Source of the DNA: Clostridium fallax
Lineage (GTDB): Bacteria > Bacillota > Clostridia > Clostridiales > Clostridiaceae
DNA: 64,000 bases
Reading direction: 5' to 3'
NCBI RefSeq assembly: GCF_900129365.1
Contig: NZ_FQVM01000011.1
Coordinates: 18,994 to 82,993 of the forward strand
Shown here piece by piece: positions 8,054-17,243 of this stretch (position 1 is the first letter of the stretch; every line of letters begins with the position of its first letter). The notes below the pieces were generated by a model that saw nothing but the letters and a program-made list of their open reading frames with translations, was not told where the DNA came from and did no database searches. A program made the translations under genes and the position numbers.

Positions 8054-9418
8054 ATGGATTTATTAACTATTGTAAAACAAATTAATAGTTTTTTTTGGAA
8101 CTTTTTATTAATATTTTTACTTTGCGGTACAGGAATTTATTTTACTTTTAAATTAAAATTTATACAAGTTAGAAAATTTAAAGAAAGTTTCAAAAGAACC
8201 TTTGGAAACATTAAACTACGGGGTGATAAAGCTGGAAAAGATGGTATGTCATCTTTTCAATCCTTAGCTACAGCTATAGCAGCTCAAGTAGGTACTGGTA
8301 ACTTAGCAGGTGCTGCTACTGCTATAGCCTCAGGTGGTCCTGGAGCTATTTTTTGGATGTGGCTTAGTGCGTTCTTTGGAATGTCTACAATTTTTGCAGA
8401 AGCTACTTTATCTCAAAAATATAAAACAGTTAAAAACGGTGAGGTAACTGGGGGACCTGTTTATTATATAAGTGCTGCCTTTAAAGGAAAGTTAGGTAAA
8501 ATATTAGCTGGGGCTTTTGCTGTATTTATAATCTTAGCTTTAGGCTTTATGGGAAACATGGTTCAAAGTAATTCTATTGGCACAGCTTTTGAAACTGCAT
8601 TTAATATAAATCCTTTAATAGTTGGAATAATAGTAGCTATCTTAGCATCATTTATATTTTTTGGTGGAAGACAAAAAATAGCTGCTTTTACTGAAAAAGT
8701 AGTTCCTGTTATGGCACTATTTTATATTTTAGGAAGTTTAATAATTATATTCTTAAACTTTTCTAATATTTTCCCAGCTTTTAAAGCTATATTCATAGGA
8801 GCATTTAACCCTACTGCTGTTGCTGGTGGAGTAATAGGTGTTACTGTAAAGGAAGCTCTAAGATATGGCGTTTCTAGAGGATTGTTCTCAAATGAAGCTG
8901 GTATGGGTTCAACTCCTCATGCTCATGCTATTGCAAAGGTTAAACATCCTTGTGATCAAGGTATAGTTGCTATGATGGGTGTATTTATAGATACTTTTGT
9001 TATACTTACATTAACTGCACTTGTTATACTTACTACTGGCGTTTTAGATGGTAATACAACTGGAATTACATTAACACAAAATGCCTTCGCAAAAGGTTTT
9101 TCAGCATTTGGAAATATTGGGAATATATTTATTGCTATATGTTTATTCTTTTTTGCTTTCTCAACTATAATAGGTTGGTATTTCTTTGGAGAAACTAATA
9201 TAAAATATCTATTAGGAGAAAAAGCTAAAAAAATATATGCATTTATAGTTCTTTTATTTATAGTTGCTGGTTCTGTATTAAAGGTTGATTTAGTTTGGGA
9301 ACTTGCAGATACCTTTAATGGTCTCATGGTAATTCCTAACCTATTAGGACTATTAGCCCTAAGTGGTGTAGTAATTAAATTATTAAAGGATTTTGAATCT
9401 AGAAAAGATTCTTTATAA
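8054..9418 (+). CDS. Na+/alanine symporter (AGCS family), copy 3
   Basis: A 454-aa AGCS permease. I choose the ATG at 8054 (MDLLTIVKQ) because AAAGGAGGGT lies directly before it and because it aligns with the starts of copies 1 and 2. All family blocks are present, including the GVFIDTF segment. It is more diverged from copies 1 and 2 than they are from each other: examples are SGGPGAIF instead of MGGPGAIF and a four-residue insertion in the 'FSAFGNIGNIF' region. It is therefore probably the older duplicate and may differ in substrate preference or expression. Its promoter is separate and its leader is unlike the other two. Confidence 0.93.
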   Translation: MDLLTIVKQINSFFWNFLLIFLLCGTGIYFTFKLKFIQVRKFKESFKRTFGNIKLRGDKAGKDGMSSFQSLATAIAAQVGTGNLAGAATAIASGGPGAIFWMWLSAFFGMSTIFAEATLSQKYKTVKNGEVTGGPVYYISAAFKGKLGKILAGAFAVFIILALGFMGNMVQSNSIGTAFETAFNINPLIVGIIVAILASFIFFGGRQKIAAFTEKVVPVMALFYILGSLIIIFLNFSNIFPAFKAIFIGAFNPTAVAGGVIGVTVKEALRYGVSRGLFSNEAGMGSTPHAHAIAKVKHPCDQGIVAMMGVFIDTFVILTLTALVILTTGVLDGNTTGITLTQNAFAKGFSAFGNIGNIFIAICLFFFAFSTIIGWYFFGETNIKYLLGEKAKKIYAFIVLLFIVAGSVLKVDLVWELADTFNGLMVIPNLLGLLALSGVVIKLLKDFESRKDSL

Positions 9419-9478
9419 AAAATTTTTATATAATATAAATATCTTTTTTAAAATTAAATATTAAAAGATTTACAAAAA

Positions 9479-9521
9479 TAGGATTTAGTGATTAATATAT
9501 TTAAATAATCACTAAATCCTA
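9479..9521. terminator. Bidirectional terminator between symporter copy 3 and pur operon tail
   Basis: TAGGATTTAGTGATTA (9479-9494) pairs with TAATCACTAAATCCTA (9506-9521). The better T tract (TATTTTTG) is on the minus strand, after the small membrane-protein gene. It also separates the convergent symporter gene. Confidence 0.65.
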
Positions 9522-9597
9522 ATTATTATTTATGAAAAAAATCATATCATAAAACATCCTTAACTAATTTTATAAAGAATTATTTTGAAAATAAAGT

Positions 9598-9819
9598 TTA
9601 GTAATAAAGAAATGTTAAAAAACATGCTGTACTTAAGATTAGTAGTCCCATAGCTGCAACTATTCTATTTATAAGAATAACTTTTTTACTTGACTGTTCT
9701 TTACCTACATTTACTAAACCTCCTAATGTACCATTAGGTTTTATAATTGTATATAATAAAAGACCTATAACTGGTATAATAACTATAATTGCTAATATCT
9801 TTTCTAAAGTTGTCATCAT
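9598..9819 (-). CDS. Small two-helix membrane protein, weakly SecG-like
   Basis: A 73-aa protein with two hydrophobic helices (about residues 5-25 and 50-72) joined by a glycine-rich linker 'NGTLGGLVNVGKEQSS' and a basic stretch. The two-helix layout recalls SecG of the Sec translocase, but I see no firm SecG signature, so this is only a shape resemblance. GAGGTGA overlaps the region of two adjacent ATGs; the second (9816) has the better spacing. It follows purD on the same strand after about 108 bp with no clear terminator between, so it may be read through from the purine operon. Confidence 0.6.
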   Translation of the reverse strand: MMTTLEKILAIIVIIPVIGLLLYTIIKPNGTLGGLVNVGKEQSSKKVILINRIVAAMGLLILSTACFLTFLYY

Positions 9820-9927
9820 TTCACCTCTTAACTATTTTTCTTGTCTTTTATCTACTATATAATATTTTAATAATATTTTCAAATAATATTTCTTTAAAAA
9901 TAGTTAATTTTATTTTAATAATCTCCA

Positions 9928-11184
9928 TTAATTATTTACTTTTTTTCCTATATCTTTTCTAAAATATACTCCATTAAATTTTATCTTATTAATATTTTCA
10001 TAACATTCTTCTCTTGCATAGTTAAAATTCTTATTTTTTACAGTAAGAGATAGCACTCTTCCTCCTGATGTAACTAGCTTATTATCCTTAAGAATAGCTC
10101 CAGATATAAATATCTTCCCAGTATCTATAGGATTAATTTCTATAATTTTCCCCTTTTTATAGCTCTTAGGATACCCTTCAGAACATAACATCACATTTAT
10201 TGAAGCTTCCTTTTCCCATTCTATAGTTATATTCTCTAAGTTTTCTTCTAATGAATTTATAATAATAGTACTTAAATTAGTTCTCATAAGAGGTAAGATA
10301 GCCTCTGTTTCTGGATCTCCCATTCTAACGTTATATTCTAACAAATATACCCCTTTTTTAGTTATCATTATTCCAAAAAATATATTGCCAATAAAATTAA
10401 TATTTTCTATTTTTAATCCTTTTAACGTTGGATTCATTATTTTTTCTTTAAATTCTTTCATTACCTCTTCTGTTACATAAGGATTAGGGCATATGACACC
10501 CATCCCTCCTGTATTAGGTCCTCTATCTCCATCATAAACTTGCTTATGATCCTTTGCTGAAATAAAAGGTATTATTGTTTTTCCATCAGTTACTGTTAAA
10601 ATAGAAGCTTCAACTCCCTCTAAAAATTCTTCTATTACAACTTTTTTGCCTGCACCTTTAAATATATCCTTTTCCATAAAATCCCTTAATGTATCTTTTC
10701 CACTTTCTTTATCTCTGCAAATAATAACTCCCTTTCCAGCGGCAATTCCATCTGCTTTTATTACTATTGGATATTCTGTTTCTTCCAGATATTTTAATCC
10801 TTCTTTTAAATTAATAAAAGTTTTATACTTAGCTGTTTTTATTTCATATTTCTCCATAAATTCTTTTGCATAAGCTTTACTTCCTTCAAGAGCTGCTCCT
10901 TTTTTATCCGGTCCAAATATTTTTAATCCTTTACTTTTAAAATCGTCTACTATTCCATTAATTAAAGGCTCTTCTGGCCCTACTATTGTAAAATCGATTT
11001 TTTCTTTTTTAGCAAATTCTATTAGGTCTTTATTGCTATTTAAAGATATATTTTCACATTTATTTTCTAAAGCTGTTCCTCCATTTCCTGGGGATACATA
11101 TATCTTTTCTATATCATCTTCCTTTGATAACTTCCATGCTATAGCGTGTTCTCTGCCACCACTACCTATAATTAAAACCTTCAT
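9928..11184 (-). CDS. purD: Phosphoribosylamine-glycine ligase (GAR synthetase)
   Basis: This 418-aa cytosolic enzyme joins phosphoribosylamine and glycine using ATP, the second step of IMP synthesis. It has the ATP-grasp fold: an N-terminal 'IGSGGREHAIAWKL' block, 'VIKADGIAAGKGVIIC' as the ATP-binding loop, and 'DRGPNTGGMGVICPNPY' with 'EYNVRMGDPETEAILP' as the family signatures. Length is normal. AGGAGG lies 12 nt before the ATG, a slightly long spacing. It is the last biosynthetic gene of the operon, 112 bp after purH. No hairpin terminator directly follows its stop. An inverted repeat TTAACTATTTTT/AAAAATAGTTAA (near 9832-9912) lies in the gap before the small membrane-protein gene. Confidence 0.96.
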   Translation of the reverse strand: MKVLIIGSGGREHAIAWKLSKEDDIEKIYVSPGNGGTALENKCENISLNSNKDLIEFAKKEKIDFTIVGPEEPLINGIVDDFKSKGLKIFGPDKKGAALEGSKAYAKEFMEKYEIKTAKYKTFINLKEGLKYLEETEYPIVIKADGIAAGKGVIICRDKESGKDTLRDFMEKDIFKGAGKKVVIEEFLEGVEASILTVTDGKTIIPFISAKDHKQVYDGDRGPNTGGMGVICPNPYVTEEVMKEFKEKIMNPTLKGLKIENINFIGNIFFGIMITKKGVYLLEYNVRMGDPETEAILPLMRTNLSTIIINSLEENLENITIEWEKEASINVMLCSEGYPKSYKKGKIIEINPIDTGKIFISGAILKDNKLVTSGGRVLSLTVKNKNFNYAREECYENINKIKFNGVYFRKDIGKKVNN

Positions 11185-11296
11185 AAATACATCTATCCTC
11201 CTAAAACCCTTAATAATATTTAGGTTTTATAAATTATTTTTTATTAATTTAATAATAAATCTTATAAAATATTTATTTATAGTTTTAATCCCATTT

Positions 11297-12802
11297 TTAA
11301 TGTTTAAAATGCCTTATTCCAGTAAATATCATAGAAATACCTAATTCATCGCATTTTTTTATAGAATCCTCATCTCTTATTGATCCACCAGGTTGTATAA
11401 TAGCTTTTATATTATGTTTGTAAGCTTCTTCTACCACATCATCAAAAGGGAAAAAGGCATCTGATGCCATTACTATAGCCCCTTCTCCTCTTTCTAAAGC
11501 TTCCTCTGCTGCCCAAATTCTATTAACTTGTCCACCACCTATACCTAAAGCCATATTGTTTTTAGCAACAACTATTGCATTAGATTTAACATATTTACAA
11601 ACCTTCATTGCAAATTCTAAATCCTTTAATTCTTCTTTAGATGGACTTAACTTTGTTACTACTTTTAATTCTTTTATAAAAGTGTTATCCTCTTCTTGAA
11701 CTAAAATTCCTCCATCTATAGAAACCATAGATTTTTTTCTTAATGGTTTTTTTAAGCATTTTATAACTCTTAAATTCTTCTTTCTTTTTAAAACTTCTAA
11801 TGCATCATCATCAAAGTCTGGAGCAGCTACTACCTCTAAAAATATTTTCACCATTTCCTCTGCTGTTTCTTTATCTACTTTTCTATTTAATGTAACTATT
11901 CCACCAAAAATTGATATAGGATCACATTCATAAGCTTTTTTATAACATTTTAAAAGATTATTATCTAAAGCAACACCACAAGGAGTATTATGTTTTAAAG
12001 CACAACAAGCGGTTTCTTCAAATTCATTTACAACTTTCCATGCTATATCTAAATCTTTTAAGTTATTGTAGGATAATTCTTTTCCATTTAAAACTTTAAG
12101 ATTGTTCATAGCACCTTCATTAATATTATCTATATAATACGCTGCACTTTGATGTGGATTTTCACCATATCTTAAAGCACCTGATTTTTTATAACTTAAA
12201 CTTAAATAATCACTATATTCTATTTCTCCTTTTAAAATAAAGTTTGCTATAGCACTATCATAAGAAGAGGTTAAATTAAAAACCTTTCCTGCTAATATTT
12301 TTTTAGTTTTTAGAGAAACTTCATTATTATTTTCTATCTCTTCTTTTACCTTTTTATAATCTTTTTTATCTGTTATAACTACTACATCTTTAAAGTTTTT
12401 TGCTGCTGCTCTAAGCATAGTTGGGCCACCTATGTCTATAAATTCTACCTTTTTATCAAAAGATATATCCTCTTTAACTTTTTCAAAGAAAGGATATAAA
12501 TTAACAATTACATAATCAATTAAGTCTATGTTTTCATTTTTTAATGTTTGAATATGTTCATTATTTTCTCTTACTGCTAATATTCCTCCATGAATTTTAG
12601 GATGTAAAGTCTTTACTCTTCCATCTAAAATTTCCGGAAAACCTGTTGTCTCCTCTACTTCTTTTACTTCTATTCCATTTTCTTTTAAATACTTAAATGT
12701 CCCCCCAGTAGATACTATTTCAACATTTTTTTCTCTTAAAAATTTTACAAAATCTAAAATTCCTTCTTTATCATAAACACTTATTAAAGCTCTTTTTTTC
12801 AT
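11297..12802 (-). CDS. purH: AICAR transformylase / IMP cyclohydrolase
   Basis: This 501-aa bifunctional enzyme performs the last two steps to IMP. The N-terminal MGS-like cyclohydrolase domain (about 1-190) begins '[17 protein letters not shown]' and includes '[16 protein letters not shown]'. The C-terminal formyltransferase domain includes '[15 protein letters not shown]', whose Lys-His pair is catalytic in the family, and the protein ends with the family-typical '...GIRHFKH'. GGGAGGAAATT precedes the ATG. The gap to purN upstream is only 15 bp, which supports co-transcription. Confidence 0.96.
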   Translation of the reverse strand: MKKRALISVYDKEGILDFVKFLREKNVEIVSTGGTFKYLKENGIEVKEVEETTGFPEILDGRVKTLHPKIHGGILAVRENNEHIQTLKNENIDLIDYVIVNLYPFFEKVKEDISFDKKVEFIDIGGPTMLRAAAKNFKDVVVITDKKDYKKVKEEIENNNEVSLKTKKILAGKVFNLTSSYDSAIANFILKGEIEYSDYLSLSYKKSGALRYGENPHQSAAYYIDNINEGAMNNLKVLNGKELSYNNLKDLDIAWKVVNEFEETACCALKHNTPCGVALDNNLLKCYKKAYECDPISIFGGIVTLNRKVDKETAEEMVKIFLEVVAAPDFDDDALEVLKRKKNLRVIKCLKKPLRKKSMVSIDGGILVQEEDNTFIKELKVVTKLSPSKEELKDLEFAMKVCKYVKSNAIVVAKNNMALGIGGGQVNRIWAAEEALERGEGAIVMASDAFFPFDDVVEEAYKHNIKAIIQPGGSIRDEDSIKKCDELGISMIFTGIRHFKH

Positions 12803-12817
12803 AATTTCCTCCCTAAA

Positions 12818-13429
12818 TCACTCTATTATTTTAGTTTTTCCATTAATAACTTTAACTTTGCCTTCTGAAATTAATGAAATAACCTTAGGTAATAACTTAT
12901 GCTCCTCTTTTAAAACTCTTTTTTGAAGTATTTCCTTTGTGTCTTCAAAATAAACTTTCACAGCACTTTGAGCAATAATAGCTCCATGATCTACTTTTTC
13001 ACTTACAAAATGTACTGTACATCCACTGATTTTAACTCCAGATTTTATCACAGCATCATGTACACAAATGCCATACATTCCTTTACCACAAAAACTAGGA
13101 ATTAAGGATGGATGAATATTTATTATTTTGTTTTCAAAAATCTTTAATAAATCTCCTTTTAATATAGATAAAAAACCTGCTAATACTACTAAATCTACTT
13201 TCCCATTTATAATCTCTAAAATCTTATCAGAAATATCTCCCCTATAGATTTTTTTATCTATAATATAAGTTTTAATTTTTTCTTTTTTAGCTCTCTCTAT
13301 CCCATAGGCATCAGATCTATCACTTATTACATATTCTATTTTTCCATCTATCTTATTTTCTTTTATATTATCTATTATAGATTGAAGATTGCTTCCGCTT
13401 CCAGAAATTAAAACTGCTATTCTAAGCAT
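12818..13429 (-). CDS. purN: Phosphoribosylglycinamide formyltransferase (folate-dependent)
   Basis: A 203-aa enzyme that moves a formyl group from 10-formyltetrahydrofolate to GAR. The phosphate-binding 'VLISGSGSNLQSII' opens the protein. The catalytic Asn and His lie in 'INIHPSLIPSFCGKGMYG' and the catalytic Asp in 'VSEKVDHGAII'. Its ATG lies 13 nt inside the 3' end of purM in another frame, with GGAGGTAAGAGAAT as ribosome site inside purM, so the two are translationally coupled. Confidence 0.95.
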   Translation of the reverse strand: MLRIAVLISGSGSNLQSIIDNIKENKIDGKIEYVISDRSDAYGIERAKKEKIKTYIIDKKIYRGDISDKILEIINGKVDLVVLAGFLSILKGDLLKIFENKIINIHPSLIPSFCGKGMYGICVHDAVIKSGVKISGCTVHFVSEKVDHGAIIAQSAVKVYFEDTKEILQKRVLKEEHKLLPKVISLISEGKVKVINGKTKIIE

Positions 13430-14415
13430 ATTCTCTTACCTCCAGAGGTAATATATCCAATTTTATAAGCCTCTTCTCCTAAATCTTTTAAAGCTTTTAA
13501 TATACTTTTTTCATCATGATTATTTATACATAAAACAAACCCTATTCCCATATTAAAAGTGTTATACATCTCTTCTTCTGAAACTCCAAGTTTCATTAAG
13601 TAATTAAATATTTCTGGCATTTTATAAGAATTCTTTTTTATAACAGCTGTCTTTCCTTCTGGAAGCATTCTTGGTATATTTTCTATAAATCCTCCTCCTG
13701 TTATATGACTCATTCCCTTTATCTTATATTTTTTCATTAGTTCTAAAATAGGCTTTACATAAATTTTTGTTGGTGTTAAAAGAATCTCTCCTATTTTTTC
13801 TCCGTTAAAGTCACAATTTAAATCCGATATAAGTTTTCTAACTAAAGAATATCCATTAGAATGAATTCCAGAGGATTTTATTCCTATTAAAACATCTCCT
13901 TCATCAATATCTTTCCCATCTATTATTTTTGATTTTTCTACTATTCCAACTGCAAAACCTGCAACATCATAATCACCATCTTTATAAAACCCTGGCATTT
14001 CCGCTGTTTCTCCACCAATTAATGATGCTCCACTTAAAATACATCCTTTAGATACCCCTTTTACTATATCTGCTGCTATATTAGCTTCTAATTTTCCGCA
14101 AGCTATATAGTCTAAAAAATATAAAGGCCTTGCCCCATGACATAAAATATCATTTACACTCATTGCTACGCAATCTATCCCTATAGTGTCATATTTATTA
14201 AGCTTTGATGCTATATCTAATTTAGTTCCTACTCCATCCGTTCCAGAGACTAAGACAGGATTTTCATATCCTTTAGGTATTTCAAACATAGCTCCAAAAC
14301 TCCCTATAGAATTTAAAACTAAACTGCCTATAGTTTCCTTTGCATAATTTTTCATAAGCTTAACAGCTTCATACCCCTCTTCAATATTCACTCCTGCATT
14401 TTTATAAGTAATCAT
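13417..14415 (-). CDS. purM: Phosphoribosylformylglycinamidine cyclo-ligase (AIR synthetase)
   Basis: This 332-aa enzyme closes the imidazole ring, turning FGAM into AIR with ATP. Typical segments are 'VSGTDGVGTKLDIASKL', 'CVAMSVNDILCHGARPLYFL', 'LIGGETAEMPGFY' and 'HITGGGFIENIPRMLP'. I place the start at ATG 14415 (MITYKNAGV), preceded by AAGGGAGAAAATTTT. A GTG at 14433 overlapping the purF stop would add six residues but has no ribosome site. The gap to purF is 14 nt and the 3' end overlaps purN. Confidence 0.95.
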   Translation of the reverse strand: MITYKNAGVNIEEGYEAVKLMKNYAKETIGSLVLNSIGSFGAMFEIPKGYENPVLVSGTDGVGTKLDIASKLNKYDTIGIDCVAMSVNDILCHGARPLYFLDYIACGKLEANIAADIVKGVSKGCILSGASLIGGETAEMPGFYKDGDYDVAGFAVGIVEKSKIIDGKDIDEGDVLIGIKSSGIHSNGYSLVRKLISDLNCDFNGEKIGEILLTPTKIYVKPILELMKKYKIKGMSHITGGGFIENIPRMLPEGKTAVIKKNSYKMPEIFNYLMKLGVSEEEMYNTFNMGIGFVLCINNHDEKSILKALKDLGEEAYKIGYITSGGKRICLE

Positions 14416-14429
14416 AAAATTTTCTCCCT

Positions 14430-15839
14430 TCACATATCATTACTCTTATTAGGTGCAGCAACAGGATACTCTCCATTAAAACATCCAAGACAAAAACCAT
14501 GATTTTTATCTCCAAAGGATTCTAATAGTCCTTCTACAGATAAATAGGCTATAGAGTCCACCTCTAAAATATCTTTTATTTCATCAATAGTTTTAGTAGC
14601 TCCTATAAGTTCGCTTCTATAAGGAGTATCTATTCCAAAATAACAAGGATATTTAACTACTGGAGAAGAGATTCTAAAATGTATTTCCCTTGCTCCAGCT
14701 TTCTTTAACTGCTGAACTAATTTTTTTGAAGTAGTTCCTCTTACTATAGAATCATCAATAATTACTACTCTTTTTCCTTCTATTAAAGGCTTTAATGGAT
14801 TTAATTTTATTGATACAGCTTTTTCTCTTAGATATTTAGAAGGAGCTATAAAACTTCTTCCTACATATTTATTTTTTACAAATCCTGTTTCATAAGGTAT
14901 TCCAGATGCTTTAGAAAATCCAACTGCCGCAGGAAGACCAGAATCTGGAACTCCTATAACTATATCTGCATCTACCGGTGATTCCTTAAACAATATTTCT
15001 CCAGCCTTAACCCTAGATTTATAAACATTTATTCCATCTATAGTTGAATCTGGTCTTGCAAAATAAATATACTCAAAGGCACAGGTAGCAGTATTAGTTT
15101 TTTCTGAATAATTTAAAGTTTTTATTCCATTCTCGTCAATTATAACTATTTCACCTGGTTCAACATCTCTTATAAATTCTGCTCCTACACTATCTAAAGC
15201 ACAGCTTTCAGAGGTTAATATATAGCTGTTATTTAATTTTCCAATACAAAGAGGTCTTATTCCATTATGATCTCTAAGTCCTATTAATTTATCTTCTGCT
15301 AATATAACCACTGCAAAAGAACCTTTTATCATTTCCATTGCACTTACTATTGCTTTTTCTAATCCTTTATTTGCATACCTTGCCATAATTCCAAGTATAA
15401 CTTCTGAATCTACAGAACTTTGAAATATAAATCCTGAATCCTCTAAAAGTTCTCTTATAACCTCAGAATTAACTAAGTTTCCGTTATGAGCTATTGCCAT
15501 ATTACCTAGCTTTCCCTTAGTAAATAAAGGCTGTACATTTGAAGCACAACTATCACCAGTAGTAGAATATCTTACATGTCCTATAGCGGCCTTTCCTTTT
15601 AATGATTTTAATGATTTTTCATTAAACACATCTGAAACAAGGCCCATACCTTTATGGATATCAATTTTTTTATCATTTAAAACTGCAATTCCTGCACTTT
15701 CTTCTCCTCTATGCTGAAGAGCATATAAACCATAATAAGTTAAGGATGCTACATCTACCTCATCTCTTCCATAAACACCAAAAACTCCACACTCATCTTT
15801 AAACTTATCAACTGATAAATCAACTATAGACTCTCTCAT
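14430..15839 (-). CDS. purF: Amidophosphoribosyltransferase
   Basis: This enzyme makes phosphoribosylamine from PRPP and glutamine, the committed step of the pathway. The ATG at 15839 (MRESIVDL) follows AGAGGG; an upstream TTG is less likely. The product is 469 aa. The catalytic Cys17 lies in DECGVFGV, so a 16-residue propeptide must be removed, as in the Bacillus enzyme. The N-terminal domain is the Ntn-hydrolase glutaminase; the C-terminal part has the PRPP loop 'VVIIDDSIVRGTTSKKL'. Four cysteines in CAFEYIYFARPDS, PCYFGID and HGFCLGC match the [4Fe-4S] ligands of the oxygen-sensitive Bacillus-type enzyme, which fits an anaerobe. Confidence 0.95.
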   Translation of the reverse strand: MRESIVDLSVDKFKDECGVFGVYGRDEVDVASLTYYGLYALQHRGEESAGIAVLNDKKIDIHKGMGLVSDVFNEKSLKSLKGKAAIGHVRYSTTGDSCASNVQPLFTKGKLGNMAIAHNGNLVNSEVIRELLEDSGFIFQSSVDSEVILGIMARYANKGLEKAIVSAMEMIKGSFAVVILAEDKLIGLRDHNGIRPLCIGKLNNSYILTSESCALDSVGAEFIRDVEPGEIVIIDENGIKTLNYSEKTNTATCAFEYIYFARPDSTIDGINVYKSRVKAGEILFKESPVDADIVIGVPDSGLPAAVGFSKASGIPYETGFVKNKYVGRSFIAPSKYLREKAVSIKLNPLKPLIEGKRVVIIDDSIVRGTTSKKLVQQLKKAGAREIHFRISSPVVKYPCYFGIDTPYRSELIGATKTIDEIKDILEVDSIAYLSVEGLLESFGDKNHGFCLGCFNGEYPVAAPNKSNDM

Positions 15840-15865
15840 ATTTATAAACCCTCTCAAAAATTTAA

Positions 15866-16567
15866 TTAACCTATTCTATTTAATATTTCTAAATAGGCTT
15901 CTTTTACATCTCCTAAATCTCTTCTGAATCTATCCTTATCTAATTTTTCATTTGTAGTTCCATCCCAAAATCTACAAGTATCTGGAGATATTTCATCTGC
16001 TAATAATATTTCTCCTTTATATCTTCCAAATTCTAATTTAAAATCTACTAACTTTATATTTTGTTTTAAAAAGAAATCTTTTAATATATCATTGACCTTT
16101 TTTGTAATTTCATAAATTTTATTTAATTCCTCAAAGGTTGTTAATCCTATAGATACAGCATGATAATCATTTATAAGAGGATCACCTAACTCATCGTTTT
16201 TGTAACATATTTCAAAAACTGTAGTATCTAAATTCATTCCTTCTTCTAATCCTAATCTTTTTGCCATGCTACCTGCTGCAATATTTCTTACAATAACTTC
16301 TAAAGGCACTATCTGAACCTTTTTACAAAGCTGTTCTCTATCATTTAATTTTTTTACAAAATGAGTTTTTATACCATTTTCCTCTAATAAATTAAATATC
16401 TTTGAAGTTATAAGATTATTAAGTTCACCTTTACTTTCTATTTGTCCTTTCTTTTCTCCATTAAAAGCAGTGGCATCATCTTTATAATAAATTATTACCT
16501 CATCATCACAATCAGTACTAAAAACCTTTTTAGCTTTTCCTTCATATAAAAATTCTTTTTTATCCAT
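15866..16567 (-). CDS. purC: SAICAR synthase
   Basis: A 233-aa enzyme coupling aspartate to CAIR with ATP. It begins '[12 protein letters not shown]', carries the signature '[19 protein letters not shown]', then 'VDFKLEFGR' and '[14 protein letters not shown]', all standard. TTAGGAGG stands about 9 nt before the ATG. It is separated from purE upstream by 188 bp, the only long gap in the operon, and from purF downstream by 26 bp. Confidence 0.96.
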   Translation of the reverse strand: MDKKEFLYEGKAKKVFSTDCDDEVIIYYKDDATAFNGEKKGQIESKGELNNLITSKIFNLLEENGIKTHFVKKLNDREQLCKKVQIVPLEVIVRNIAAGSMAKRLGLEEGMNLDTTVFEICYKNDELGDPLINDYHAVSIGLTTFEELNKIYEITKKVNDILKDFFLKQNIKLVDFKLEFGRYKGEILLADEISPDTCRFWDGTTNEKLDKDRFRRDLGDVKEAYLEILNRIG

Positions 16568-16602
16568 AGAACAAACCTCCTAAAAAATTATATTTATTTA
16601 TA

Positions 16603-16669
16603 AAAAGTCATTTTAAAATTTTTAAAATACACTATAAAATTTAAAATAAAATCTAATTTTATGACTTTT
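16603..16669 (-). other. Stem-loop in the purE-purC spacer
   Basis: In the 188-bp spacer, AAAAGTCAT pairs with ATGACTTTT (16603-16611 and 16661-16669). On the transcribed strand the right arm runs into TTTTTATAAATA. With the long AT-rich loop it could be a weak attenuator or processing site between purLE and purCFMNHD. No clear internal promoter was found. Confidence 0.4.
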
Positions 16670-16755
16670 AAAAGTATTAAGTTTTTAATATTAAAATTAA
16701 ATCTATATAGCTTAACTTTGTATACTTAACAATAAATTGCTTTTAATTATTTTAT

Positions 16756-17232
16756 TTAAAATTCTACTAAATCATTATCCTTAATAAATTTTTCTTTCAT
16801 ATTTTTTCTATATATAATTAGTTTTTCTTTAATTTCTGGATATTTAAGTGCTAATATTTCTACAGCTAACATTCCACTGTTATAACTATTATTTATACCT
16901 ACAGTGGCTACTGGTATTGGCTTTGGCATTTGAACCATTGAATATAAAGAATCTAATCCATCTAATGCTCCATTAATAGGAACTCCTATTACAGGAAGAG
17001 TTGTATACGATGCTATAATTCCAGGTAGATGAGCTGCAAGACCTGCTCCTGCAATTATCACTTCATAATCTTCCTTTTCTATATCTTCTAAAACCTTAAT
17101 AAGCTTTTCTGGTACTCTATGAGCAGACATTATAAAAGCTTTATACTTAATATCAAATTCTTTTAATGCATTTGCAGCACCTTTCATAATATCAATATCT
17201 GATTTACTTCCAAAAAATATAGCTACTTTCAT
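16756..17232 (-). CDS. purE: N5-carboxyaminoimidazole ribonucleotide mutase / AIR carboxylase
   Basis: This 158-aa enzyme produces CAIR. Motifs: 'FGSKSDIDIM' near the start, 'SAHRVPEKL' with the catalytic-region His, and 'GAGLAAHLPGIIASYTTLPV' followed by 'DSLYSMVQMPKPIPVATV', which resembles class I PurE. Class I enzymes normally work with PurK, but no purK is present in this operon. Either PurK lies elsewhere or this PurE uses AIR and CO2 directly; the sequence cannot decide. GGAGGAAAAGTA precedes the ATG and the gap to purL is 11 bp. Confidence 0.94.
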   Translation of the reverse strand: MKVAIFFGSKSDIDIMKGAANALKEFDIKYKAFIMSAHRVPEKLIKVLEDIEKEDYEVIIAGAGLAAHLPGIIASYTTLPVIGVPINGALDGLDSLYSMVQMPKPIPVATVGINNSYNSGMLAVEILALKYPEIKEKLIIYRKNMKEKFIKDNDLVEF

Positions 17233-17243
17233 TACTTTTCCTC

